A stretch of DNA of 64,000 bases, taken from positions 62,001 to 126,000 of the forward strand of contig CAWBNI010000030.1 of NCBI GenBank assembly GCA_963790105.1. Reading direction: 5' to 3'. Position numbers and translations under genes: made by a program. Position 1 is the first letter of the stretch. The number at the start of each line of letters is the position of its first letter. Shown piece by piece: positions 11,392-20,381 of this stretch. The DNA is from UBA5072 sp963790105. GTDB lineage: Bacteria > Bacteroidota > Bacteroidia > Bacteroidales > UBA10428. Under the pieces are notes generated by a model. That model was not told the DNA's origin, did no database searches, and saw only the letters and a list, made by a program, of their open reading frames with translations.

Positions 11392-13482
11392 TTAAATGCT
11401 CACCTTCTTATATTCAATCAGAACTGACCCGGGAAGTTCTGTAATTTCGGCCTTTGACAGGAGGAGTTCCTTCCCCGTCATTGTCTTTGCCGGTAAAGGT
11501 TCATAGCCCGGGTACATGATTACCTTGTAATTGCTGTCCGGGGAAATTTCACGCAAACCACTGAGATCGAATTCAGCCTTTTGAGAATCCGGCCTGCGGA
11601 ATGCCATTATCATACCTTCCTTCTCGTTTTTTAGATGGTACTGCAAAACACACCATTCCGAGGTATCTAAAGTCACCGGCGTAAGCGGGTAAAAATTTCC
11701 GAAATAAAATTTCCGTATTCTCTTACCTTCAGCAATAGCCTTTTTAAGCAATTCCCGCGGATAATCCGCCGGCCGTACATCTTCGGCGAAGGATATCCCG
11801 CCGTTAAAACCGCTTCTGAAAAGATAGGGCGTTGCACCCATCTGCCCGCTGGCACTGAATGGCAAATACCGGCTGAGACCTGCGGTCATTACCTGGTTCT
11901 GAAGGGCAGCCTGGTTGAAATCCTTGTTAAACAGCGGTGTTATGGTTCCATCAGTTCGCCACAGGGGAATAGATCGCGAACACGTTTCCAGGTCCACCCT
12001 GTGTCCCCCGGCGGAGCAATTGTCGATTGCCAGGAAAGGAAATTCTTTGAGAAGATCATCCCACAAGCGGTAATGTCCTTCCACATAGCGAATTTCGGAA
12101 ATGCCTGCCCGGTCGGGATGGTCCTTATCGAGCTGGGCCCACAACCCCTCATAAAAAACGGCGTTGTCGATCCGCAGCCAGCTGATCCCGTATTCCCTTA
12201 TTGAATCGGACAAATACCGGGTAATATATTCGCGTGCCGCGGGAATCCCAAGGTTGAACATTCCCCATCCTCCTCCTTCGGGCAATACCACCCAGTCAGG
12301 ATGTTCAGTGGCCATCAGGGTACCGGGACAGATCCGTTCATACTCAAACCACATCAGGAATTTCATACCGGCGTTCTTAACGGCTTCACCAACCGGTTTC
12401 ATGCCATTTGGATAACGTTGAAGATTAAATCCCCGGATCAATGGATAAACATAGTTGCCCACGGTAGGAAAATCGTCTTTGCCATAATAGGCATCCACCC
12501 AGAAATATTCAAAACCGAGATCTTTTACAGCGGCCAGGTGGGACAGGGTATCTGCCTCGGTCCCCTTGTCCATCTCATAAAAAGCTGAACTTAGATGAAC
12601 GATCGGGGGTGTAATGGTTTTACCATCCACTTTGGGAACAATATGCGCAAACATGGTATGGCGAAACAGGTTGAATGCTCTCAGATCATCATTTCCTGTC
12701 CAGTATAACTGCATAATCCTGGGACTTCGGATAGTTTCCCCCGGAAGAAGCTTCATGTGCAGGTTTTGCATCCCTGCCTGAATATGGTATGACCCGTTGT
12801 TATTTTCCACAGAAGCCTTCCATTGTCCGGTCCATCCGATGGCGGTAATAACCCCCCCGTCCTTCCACTGTAAATTAAACCAGGGGGTATTTCCAAACGA
12901 CGAACGACCTGCAGTAGGAGCAAATTCGGTTTTGCGACCAGTATCAAGAGTTTCATTAAAGGGCATCCAGTCATCCACCGCTCCTCCTCCCCCATGGATC
13001 CTTTGCAACACCGGAGAATTGACTGTATCTCCGGGATCGATCGTGACATCAACTGCTTTTACCTGTTCCAGAACCGGCGTATCCTTACTGCCTTTGTTAG
13101 TAAAGTGAAGTGTCCAGTCGACTCCGGCCGTGTCAGTGTATATCGTTGCAATTGCACGCACCTCAAGCCCCGTTTCCGGATCATTCAGGATGAGCGTCCG
13201 CCTGCGTTTAGATGAATCAATTTTTTCATCCTTAACCTGGTTTTTCCACGTATGGAGGAAACCAGCCGAGTTCTTACCTCCGTAAACGAAGGAGAAGGGA
13301 AGATGATGTGAAAAAGAATCTTCTGCCCATTTGCGGTTCAGGGCTATTTCCGCACTGTCATCAGATGAATAGTCACCCCCCGCAGGTGCACCTGAACGCA
13401 TTCCAAATCCGGGATTCACCATAACAAAGGCTGAAACAGCGGCTGAACTTTTCAGAAATAATCTGCGTCGCAATTTTTTCAT
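11392..13482 (-). CDS. GH36-family alpha-galactosidase-like enzyme, Tat-exported
   Basis: Intact 696-residue enzyme. The N-terminus carries a twin-arginine signal (LRRRLFLKSSAAV), so it is probably exported folded. A beta-supersandwich domain (about 45-290) precedes the (beta/alpha)8 barrel with FEYFWVDAYYG (324-334), WLRIDNAVF (Asp439, the expected nucleophile) and NCSAGGHRVDLE (488-499) followed by WRTDGT (Asp511, the expected acid/base), all in GH-D/GH36 positions. GH36 enzymes retain configuration and release alpha-galactose, although some members act on alpha-N-acetylgalactosamine or other alpha-linked sugars. It lies between the DUF4038 gene (39-base gap) and GH71/99-like paralogue B. 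Confidence 0.85.
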   Translation of the reverse strand: MKKLRRRLFLKSSAAVSAFVMVNPGFGMRSGAPAGGDYSSDDSAEIALNRKWAEDSFSHHLPFSFVYGGKNSAGFLHTWKNQVKDEKIDSSKRRRTLILNDPETGLEVRAIATIYTDTAGVDWTLHFTNKGSKDTPVLEQVKAVDVTIDPGDTVNSPVLQRIHGGGGAVDDWMPFNETLDTGRKTEFAPTAGRSSFGNTPWFNLQWKDGGVITAIGWTGQWKASVENNNGSYHIQAGMQNLHMKLLPGETIRSPRIMQLYWTGNDDLRAFNLFRHTMFAHIVPKVDGKTITPPIVHLSSAFYEMDKGTEADTLSHLAAVKDLGFEYFWVDAYYGKDDFPTVGNYVYPLIRGFNLQRYPNGMKPVGEAVKNAGMKFLMWFEYERICPGTLMATEHPDWVVLPEGGGWGMFNLGIPAAREYITRYLSDSIREYGISWLRIDNAVFYEGLWAQLDKDHPDRAGISEIRYVEGHYRLWDDLLKEFPFLAIDNCSAGGHRVDLETCSRSIPLWRTDGTITPLFNKDFNQAALQNQVMTAGLSRYLPFSASGQMGATPYLFRSGFNGGISFAEDVRPADYPRELLKKAIAEGKRIRKFYFGNFYPLTPVTLDTSEWCVLQYHLKNEKEGMIMAFRRPDSQKAEFDLSGLREISPDSNYKVIMYPGYEPLPAKTMTGKELLLSKAEITELPGSVLIEYKKVSI

Positions 13483-13521
13483 GGTATCATAACAATCTTA
13501 AATTGTTTTAAAAATCCATAG

Positions 13522-15525
13522 TCACTGGTCTACTGCCTCCAGCACAAGAACCCAGTCTCCCATTGTCGGTGGACGTTCCGGTTCATAAGTGTCTCCATGG
13601 ATACGCTGATGGGTGCCGTATTCATTCCATCCGCTGCTATTCAACTCCCCACGATACTGGCCGTTGTCGTCATAAAGTTTACTTTTCCGGTTTTCGGTAT
13701 TGATCTTTCCTTCGGAGGTTCCGGAAGCGGCTTCTACTGTTCCGAGGTCAACTTTCACACCCAGAACCGGATCCCAATAATAGGCATCATAGGTAATGCC
13801 AGGCTCTAGCTTTAGTACCACCGGTGTCGGGCTGACAGCAAACCGGAAATAAGGAAGATAAACCATACGGAATTTTCCCGGCACTCCTGCAGCATAGGGC
13901 AGGCGCCAGTTGCCGTAAGCTTCGTGCCACTCTCCCAGGGGCAGATCATCATCGGAGGGCACTTCCTTCCGCCCCAGTGCATCGATCAGGTCAATATCAA
14001 AACCATTCACCAGGCTGTTGGGCTCCAGGAGTGTGGTTCCATGTGGCTCCACCCATTCCGGATGGGGTGCCATCTTCCACCACGGAAATTTCCTCAGCAG
14101 CCTGGCGGCCATGGCGACCTGTGCATTGCCCGGAAACGTCATCGCCTGCTCCCAGGTATGAAGCGACATGATTCCATAGCGATGTATGGGCTTGTCTGCC
14201 GTGTATGCCTCTGCCACCGGAAGGGTGCCGTAGGTAAAACCTGCGGCGCCATTCAGCATCGCCAGCCAGAATGCTGCGCGCTGATAATCCTCATAATTCT
14301 GTCCGCAAATTTTTTCGTAACCGATCTCACCGATCACCAAAGGTTTGGAAACGGCAGTCCGCGCATAATGCTTATTGAGTTGGGCTATTTCTGTTGCGAT
14401 ACTGGGCCATCCACGATGGCCCGCCTGGAACAGGTCAAAGTCTGTCAGGGACTCGTCCTGGAGAGGATAGTCGAAAGGTGCATCGACCTCGTGAACAGTG
14501 AGGGGATGATGATAAGGATCCGTGGCGCGAAGGTAGCGCACCACTTCTGTCCAGCCGGGCGCATACAAAAATTTGAATAATGCAGTATTACCCAGCCTTT
14601 GCACCGCCTCTTCGGGAGGATCGAACAACTCTCCTCCGCCTATCCAGAACGCGGGGTAGGCTCCGTAGCGCGCAATGATATACCGCCAATGTTGTTTCAT
14701 TTTTTCCACGCCCATCTGGGCGAGTACCTGACGCCATCCGCCGACAAGGGCCGGAACCATGCCCTGATCAAGAATGTGCCGGATGCGACGATCAGCAGAA
14801 TCGAAATAGGCCGGATTGATCCGCCTGAATTCAGGGTCCCAGACGTACCCGCCTTCATTATGAAAGCCCGGATCAACCGGTGCCATCTCCTCGTTGCTGG
14901 GTACCAACCCCGCACAGATCTGAATTACGGTGAAACCCTTGGCCTTGCGGTCCGCTGCCAGTTCCTGAAAGCCCTTCCAGCTTATCCGGTCGGAAAGGCA
15001 TGACCACCAGGTATCTCCCAGCCAGTAAAACGGTGTGCCGTCGGAATGCTCGAAGTAGTGACCGCTGGCGCTGATCTGAAACATCCCGTGCTTGAAAAGA
15101 GGATTATCGCCGGTGTATTCGGTAATGGTGATAATACCCTGATGACCGTTGAGATCGTGATTGGCCCGATCAGTGCTTTCGTAGTGATATCTGTATTCCC
15201 CAGGTGCAGGCGGCGCAAAACGAACGGTCCATTTATTCCCGCCGCGCCAGAAGGCGGGCACACGCCAGGTCTCCTCACCGCGTTCAAAAACGACATCTAC
15301 TTCCACGTCATTAAAAGGATCGGCATATTCCTTCTTTGAATCGATCGCCCATTCTGCCATTCGCTCCCATTTGCGGTCCGGGCTGGCGAACTGTCCATCA
15401 CCGGATGAAGCTTCAAATCTAGAACCGCCTACCTGGATAGCATGGATTGCCGGCACATTGACAAAAGAGAGAATACATAACGATAAGCAAATCAACCTGC
15501 ATATTTTGGCGGAATGTATTATCAT
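13522..15525 (-). CDS. DUF5060-DUF4038 glycoside hydrolase (apiosidase-like)
   Basis: Intact 667-residue secreted protein. After a signal peptide (about 1-28) an Ig-like DUF5060 domain covers about 45-135 (KWERMAEWAI, PAPGEYRYHYESTD). The DUF4038-type barrel follows: GTPFYWLGDTWWSCLSDRIS, WIGGGELFDPP and PLVIGEIGYEKICG supply acidic residues typical of clan A glycosidases. DUF4038 includes the GH140 apiosidases, but many members are uncharacterised, so apiose release is only one option. Its ATG overlaps the stop of the preceding GH71/99-like gene (ATGA at 15522-15525), suggesting translational coupling. The gene is visibly more GC-rich than its neighbours (37 of 60 bases by hand count in 14941-15000), hinting at separate origin. 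Confidence 0.75.
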   Translation of the reverse strand: MIIHSAKICRLICLSLCILSFVNVPAIHAIQVGGSRFEASSGDGQFASPDRKWERMAEWAIDSKKEYADPFNDVEVDVVFERGEETWRVPAFWRGGNKWTVRFAPPAPGEYRYHYESTDRANHDLNGHQGIITITEYTGDNPLFKHGMFQISASGHYFEHSDGTPFYWLGDTWWSCLSDRISWKGFQELAADRKAKGFTVIQICAGLVPSNEEMAPVDPGFHNEGGYVWDPEFRRINPAYFDSADRRIRHILDQGMVPALVGGWRQVLAQMGVEKMKQHWRYIIARYGAYPAFWIGGGELFDPPEEAVQRLGNTALFKFLYAPGWTEVVRYLRATDPYHHPLTVHEVDAPFDYPLQDESLTDFDLFQAGHRGWPSIATEIAQLNKHYARTAVSKPLVIGEIGYEKICGQNYEDYQRAAFWLAMLNGAAGFTYGTLPVAEAYTADKPIHRYGIMSLHTWEQAMTFPGNAQVAMAARLLRKFPWWKMAPHPEWVEPHGTTLLEPNSLVNGFDIDLIDALGRKEVPSDDDLPLGEWHEAYGNWRLPYAAGVPGKFRMVYLPYFRFAVSPTPVVLKLEPGITYDAYYWDPVLGVKVDLGTVEAASGTSEGKINTENRKSKLYDDNGQYRGELNSSGWNEYGTHQRIHGDTYEPERPPTMGDWVLVLEAVDQ

Positions 15526-17339
15526 GGTTTTATCTTTGATGAATATACAAAATTGAATCTCCCACCTGGTGCAGTATCGCCGTTCACATAGAAATCCATT
15601 ATATTCCCGTTCTCCTGCATGTTATCGTTCCATTTGAATTCGATATCGATGTCATTGGAATTCAGAAGCAGAATCTGCCTTGGAATGGCAAATTCCAGTT
15701 TATTGTTGTTAACCGCAAATACAGACTCGCCGGTCGGTTCCCATTCCCAGCGGCCACCAACGTTCTTTTCAACAATTACTTTATTGCCTTTGGGACTGAT
15801 GCGGTTTACCACAAAATCATACCCGTTCCAGCCGGTTGTCTTATTCCGGTCCGTATCAAGGAACAGCATCATCCAGTTGCGGTCAGTTGGTGGAGTGAGC
15901 TTTTCAGCCGTTTCCACATAAAAGTAGATATTACTGGCATCCCGGGCTGCTTTTGCCCCGGTGATGTCATTTCTTCCCGTATTGTTTTTGTAATACTGGT
16001 CACTGCTTCCCCTGTGATCCCTGTGCATTGTGTTCCCCTTATAATGCCTGAAATAAGGGGCAACATCCGCCCATTCATCGGCCTGCCCGATATGGATTGT
16101 TTTCGGACCCGAGGGTTTTTCAGGAGCCTCCATGCCCTTATATTTTCTGACATTGTCAATTAACTGGAGATAGTAAACATCGCCCCGGTCTCCCCAGCCT
16201 TTGTTGGGTTCAATGTCGCGACTGCGTTCCCAGTCGAATTCATCCACAAATGAAAACGGTTTGCCGGTCCAGCCATGCTTTGGCAACCACTGACCTGCAA
16301 CATATTCATTCCACCCGGTGATGAAAACCAGTTCCGGATCGAGCTCAAAGGCACGGTTCCATTGTTCCTGGAAATTCCACCCGTATAAATAGCCATCCAC
16401 CCGCGGATCAAATCCGTTTTGCATGCTGAAGCTGCGGCCGTATGATCCGGGCAGGTTAAATGCACTGCAATGCCCATTGGTGGCCGGACTTGCATTTTGC
16501 GCTACGCCTACCGTTACCTGTTCAAACCGGCCATCCGGCTGTTTTACATAACCATGCTGGGGATAATTTTCAAGCCATCCCCACTGATCATTGCGTTTGG
16601 GACCATCGACATAATCGGGTTGGCCCGGACGGAAGGTAAAGAAGCCCGCAATTTCACGATCTTCAGCAGAATTTGTCAGGCTGTCGGGATACGCCATGAT
16701 ACAGGGCTTTCCTTTCCACATAAACCACAGGTTTTTATACCTGCCCGGTTTATACAGATCGCGGTAAAGCTGCCGGATTGAAACCAGGGAATTGGGAACC
16801 GGAGCAAAAGGAAGCATGAATGCGATGGTGGGTACCTGAACACCGTCCTTTTGGGCCTGGTCCCAGGTTTTCAGCAAGGCTTCATAGGATTCTTTCCATG
16901 TCATGCTGGCATTTGTGCAGTCGAAAAAAACCGCATCCACCCTGGCATCGGCCAGCATTTCAGCATGCTTGCGCAATACCCAGGGGTCGGTGGTTTGATA
17001 ATATCCCAGGAGCGGCTGTTCCCAATAAAAGGATCCCGGCTTCCGGCCCCAGGCCGGATGGTTGTAATCTTTCATTGCCTCGGGATATTTCCGGACTATC
17101 TCGGTAATGTTTTTCACGTGGGCCGTATCGGCTCTCCCCTGGTGCCAGGTCCAGTAAAACATGGCCACATATTTATCCTTTTTCTTTTGATCAGTTAGAC
17201 TGTATTCCCTCACTTTTCGTCCAAGCGCATCCGTGGCTGACCAGGAATCGCTTGATACAGACTGGCACAAAACATTTATGGAGCAAATGACCATGACGGC
17301 CACCGGAACAACATGCCTGTACATATTTATTGTGATCAT
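15522..17339 (-). CDS. GH71/99-like secreted hydrolase with CBM9-like C-terminus, paralogue C (intact)
   Basis: The only uninterrupted member of the paralogue set, 605 residues, and so the reference for the others. Signal peptide about 1-25, then SDSWSATDALGRK, a barrel with YVAMFYWTWHQG, LADARVDAVFFDCTN, LWFMWKGKPCIMA, FTFRPGQPDYVDGPKR and VFITGWNEYVAGQW, then EFDWERSRDIEPNKGWGDRG. The C-terminal CBM9/DOMON-like domain starts near residue 475 (NIYFYVETAEKLTP) and ends DFYVNGDTAPGGRFNF. GH71 and GH99 include alpha-1,3-glucanases and endo-alpha-mannosidases, but this branch has no known substrate that I can name. It lies 18 bases after the 17358-19076 gene and overlaps the DUF4038 gene by 4 bases. 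Confidence 0.8.
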   Translation of the reverse strand: MITINMYRHVVPVAVMVICSINVLCQSVSSDSWSATDALGRKVREYSLTDQKKKDKYVAMFYWTWHQGRADTAHVKNITEIVRKYPEAMKDYNHPAWGRKPGSFYWEQPLLGYYQTTDPWVLRKHAEMLADARVDAVFFDCTNASMTWKESYEALLKTWDQAQKDGVQVPTIAFMLPFAPVPNSLVSIRQLYRDLYKPGRYKNLWFMWKGKPCIMAYPDSLTNSAEDREIAGFFTFRPGQPDYVDGPKRNDQWGWLENYPQHGYVKQPDGRFEQVTVGVAQNASPATNGHCSAFNLPGSYGRSFSMQNGFDPRVDGYLYGWNFQEQWNRAFELDPELVFITGWNEYVAGQWLPKHGWTGKPFSFVDEFDWERSRDIEPNKGWGDRGDVYYLQLIDNVRKYKGMEAPEKPSGPKTIHIGQADEWADVAPYFRHYKGNTMHRDHRGSSDQYYKNNTGRNDITGAKAARDASNIYFYVETAEKLTPPTDRNWMMLFLDTDRNKTTGWNGYDFVVNRISPKGNKVIVEKNVGGRWEWEPTGESVFAVNNNKLEFAIPRQILLLNSNDIDIEFKWNDNMQENGNIMDFYVNGDTAPGGRFNFVYSSKIKP

Positions 17340-17357
17340 CGGTTTATGGATTTTTTG

Positions 17358-19076
17358 TTATTGAAAGATCAAATGTTCATTTACCCAGGTTGCAGGATTT
17401 TTCCTGAAAAGGGCAAGCATTTCTTCGGCAGTGACCTGGCTGGATTCCCTGGTTACATACCCTTTTTTCTGGTTGGCAATATCTGTTTTCATTATATCTT
17501 CAAACCGGGTAACCAGGGTGGCAGGTATTTCTTTTCCTGCTTTTGTGTATTTGCGCATCATCCAGGCCAGGTTTGACTCACGGCAGTAGCATCGGATGGC
17601 CGTAACATATTGTTCCATTATCCTTAAATCGAAAATCGTCCCGGTAATATAATCATGATAGGGAGAGGTGACCTGGGTTTTCATACTGATATTTTCAAAC
17701 GCTGCTATCGCTTCCATCAATTTTGAAGCGGACGCCTGGCAACGAAGTTCAATATCTTCAAAAAACCAGGGATCAAGCACTTCATTTTCTGTTGCCATAA
17801 AAAGACCGCGTCGAGTTGATTTCCAGGATGGCGAGGGAGCCACTTCCCCCATAATGCGTGCCACATCCCACTGATGAAATACCTGTAAACCGGCTGCATT
17901 TCTGGGCAGACTCCGGGATCGCCATGTTGCGTCCCATGGGAAGAGAGATATTCCCATTGCAGTCGCTTCCCAGGCTTCAAGTATGCCCGATTTTTCGCCG
18001 AAAACCGCGGCCAGTTCCTTTAAGGCTTCCTGGTTTGATTTTCCCGGGTTAGCAAATTTGATGGCGGCCATCTGCAAATCAGGATCATATTTGTCCGGCA
18101 GGATGCCGTAATATTCCTTCACCCCGCTGAGTAGTTCGCATTGCGCAAGGGCATCAAATTCCTCCCCGACCAGTCGCGGTGCCGCAATTCTGCCCAGGGG
18201 TTCCAGTTCTTCAGTTGCACTTGCCAGGAACACCTCACCCACCACCGGGATATTTCTTTCAGCCAGGAGTCTCACCATATTCTTGAACCACAAATCAACG
18301 GGCCTTGTAAGCTGAACTTCAGCAATATTGGAATGAAGGAACATACCGAAATTCTTAACGGGAAGTGAGAGAATACAGGCATAAATCTGTCCGGCCGACA
18401 ATTCCCAGGGTTCCCACCAGAGGATCCCCTGCGGACTGAGCTCTGCCCAGGTTTTTGTCAGTGTCTGCAAAAAGGCAGGAAGTCTCTCGTTCAGGGGTAT
18501 CTCCCGGTCAGTAGGTCCATTCCCGAATTCATTGGCAATCCAGGCTTCCTGGTCAAAGGTGTAAACCTGGATATCATCCAGTTCAGGTACTTCCTTTTTT
18601 AATCTTTTCAAGAGGTCGACATATTTATCCACCACTTCCTTTTTCTGAATACTGTTCTTTTCGGTGGCAATATCTATTAAATCGGGTCGCAGCGATTTAT
18701 ACAGCGAATCCACCCTCGGAGCACCAAAATGGAAAAGCGTTCTGAAACCTGCGGCTTTGGCGAGTTTTGCACGCATCTTAATATTGGCCATGCGTTTATT
18801 GATAAGATCCCTGTCGCCGATACCCGGGACATATAAAATATCCTCGAGATTAAGCGGCTCATCAGCAGGCCTGGCTCCCCAGGCAATATTGAGCTGAATA
18901 GTGTTAAATCCCAGCTTTTTGAGAGCACTCAACTGGGCTTCATCATAACGGATATCGGCGTTGGCCGGATTTCCGATTATGGCGATTTTATATTTGTACC
19001 CCGGTTGCTGACCTGTTAAAAACTGGCATGCCAGCACAAGCAAAAAGACAGGAATAAATTTCATAATGAGGTTCAT
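17358..19076 (-). CDS. Unrecognised secreted protein, probably barrel-fold
   Basis: Intact 572 residues with a signal peptide (start at 19076, or the in-frame Met at 19064 giving MKFIPVF). I do not recognise the family. Blocks such as LSALKKLGFNTIQLNIAWG (an early strand and helix of a TIM barrel), VYTFDQEAWIANEFG, GILWWEPWELSAGQ, VVGEVFLASATEELEPLG and GISLFPWDATWRS look like barrel strands carrying acidic residues. The C-terminal part (from about 420) is helical and rich in charged residues. Its position between the CBM9/PKD protein and paralogue C, with gaps of 18-23 bases, argues for a role on the same substrate. A divergent glycosidase is an inference. Confidence 0.6.
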   Translation of the reverse strand: MNLIMKFIPVFLLVLACQFLTGQQPGYKYKIAIIGNPANADIRYDEAQLSALKKLGFNTIQLNIAWGARPADEPLNLEDILYVPGIGDRDLINKRMANIKMRAKLAKAAGFRTLFHFGAPRVDSLYKSLRPDLIDIATEKNSIQKKEVVDKYVDLLKRLKKEVPELDDIQVYTFDQEAWIANEFGNGPTDREIPLNERLPAFLQTLTKTWAELSPQGILWWEPWELSAGQIYACILSLPVKNFGMFLHSNIAEVQLTRPVDLWFKNMVRLLAERNIPVVGEVFLASATEELEPLGRIAAPRLVGEEFDALAQCELLSGVKEYYGILPDKYDPDLQMAAIKFANPGKSNQEALKELAAVFGEKSGILEAWEATAMGISLFPWDATWRSRSLPRNAAGLQVFHQWDVARIMGEVAPSPSWKSTRRGLFMATENEVLDPWFFEDIELRCQASASKLMEAIAAFENISMKTQVTSPYHDYITGTIFDLRIMEQYVTAIRCYCRESNLAWMMRKYTKAGKEIPATLVTRFEDIMKTDIANQKKGYVTRESSQVTAEEMLALFRKNPATWVNEHLIFQ

Positions 19077-19099
19077 TTAAATTATTCGTCAGTTGATTA

Positions 19100-20168
19100 T
19101 TATTTGGTGACAACATCCCAAACCTTTGAACGGACCGACTTGCCCTCTTTTCCTTCAACCGTGAGGATCACTGTCCATTCGCCACCCTTGCTGTATTGAT
19201 GTACCGGATTCTGTTCTTCAGAAAATTTACCATCGCCAAAGTCCCAGTGCCATTTTTGTACCACTCCATCTGATTTATCATAAAACCTGAAAATCCGTTG
19301 CTCCCGGTCCTCCTCAACCCATCGCCAGTTGGCGGCGAGATTGCTTTTAAAGGAAGGAGCCAGCGGCATAAGCCGGAATGCACAGAGATAGGATGCATCA
19401 CTGATCATTCTTATATCATGTGACAGGTTCATGAAAGATTCACATTGTTTGCCGTCAAAATCTAGCATCGACCAGGAAAGTCCGATTAATTCGTTTTCCT
19501 TTAATTGCGAAACAACCGATTTATCAAATCCTTCATGCGATGCATAATCACAGGGAGTGATATAGAATTCCATCTGGAGCCTTCCGCTTTCACCCGATTT
19601 GAAATTGTACTTGTAAGCGACCTGGGCATAGGGGAATTCCTTTAGCCAAGGGGTAGCGCCCCAGATCATGGCCCAGTCTTTATCCTTGACCGGTGTGAAA
19701 ACATGATAATTCTGTGCATGGCCGCCATGACCCTTAAAGTACAATTCGGTCTTCGACATTTTATTGATGTTGCCGTTTTTATCATCGATGAAGGGACCTC
19801 CTGATACATCGCCGTCCACAACCAGTTCAAAAATATCCGACCTCATCACCGGATCCGTGAAATCCCAGTAATCGTCATATGCATCAATATAAAAATACAG
19901 GCGGTTCAGATCCTTTACCCAGGCAACCTTTACATTGAGATCAAAATCTTTGGGATCCTGGTCCTTTCCAACTCCATATTCCGTATTGACCAATTCATTT
20001 GTCCCTATTGTAAATGAATCCGGAATTATATTTCCAGTCGGAGAAATCGCCGTCAATCCGGGGAGTCATATTCTGTGGAAACTGGTATACCTTGAATTCC
20101 TTGTCGGGACGGGCGAACGACATCAGCAACAGGGCCAGTGCCGGAAGGATAATTAGTTTGTTTTTCAT
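19100..20168 (-). CDS. Secreted CBM9-like + PKD domain protein (frameshifted)
   Basis: About 356 residues. ATG at 20168 gives a signal peptide, then the CBM9 hallmark TPRIDGDFSDWK. One frameshift near 20030 leads into frame 19100-20056, which continues the beta-sandwich (AWVKDLNRLYFYIDAYDDYW, SDIFELVVDGDVSGGPF). The C-terminus is a PKD domain (WHWDFGDGKFSEEQNP, then VILTVEGKEG). No catalytic motif is visible. It probably binds carbohydrate or anchors the neighbouring enzymes. It is the first gene of the operon that runs down to 9560. Confidence 0.7.
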
Positions 20169-20381
20169 AGTTTATTTTTTTAGGGGTTTAGGGGCCTAGG
20201 GGTTTAGGGCTCGTTCTTCGGAGTTCGGCGTTGGGTGTTCGATGTTCAGTGTTATTTAGGGCAAAAAAACACCGAACACCGAACACTGAATATTGAACAC
20301 CGAAGATATTCTTACGACTGCAGGACTGCATGACTGCACGACTTATTTGGTTCGCGCAATTCATCATTCATCATTCATAAT
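20169..20381. repeat. Mosaic of short intergenic repeats between two transcription units
   Basis: A 213-base spacer made almost wholly of repeats: TTTAGGGG-like units (20180-20209); a long imperfect palindrome built from GTTCGGTGTT-like units with an A-rich loop (about 20216-20305); three ACTGCANG units (20315-20341); and TTCATCATTCATCATTCATAATTCATAATT (about 20360-20390, whose end overlaps the stop codon of the next gene). Non-coding. The palindrome could terminate transcription of the 20382-24271 gene. Confidence 0.7.

Noticed and set aside
12001..12204. Plus-strand open frames throughout the window (this one as example)
   Set aside because: They lie opposite strongly conserved minus-strand genes, lack family features and have no operon logic; they are reading-frame shadows.
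13924..14580. 218-residue plus-strand frame opposite the DUF4038 gene
   Set aside because: Long only because the opposite gene is GC-rich; composition (Cys/His-rich, no motifs) is not that of a real protein.
20180..20209. Telomere or replicon end
   Set aside because: Only about four TTTAGGGG-like units, in the middle of a continuous chromosome-like region.
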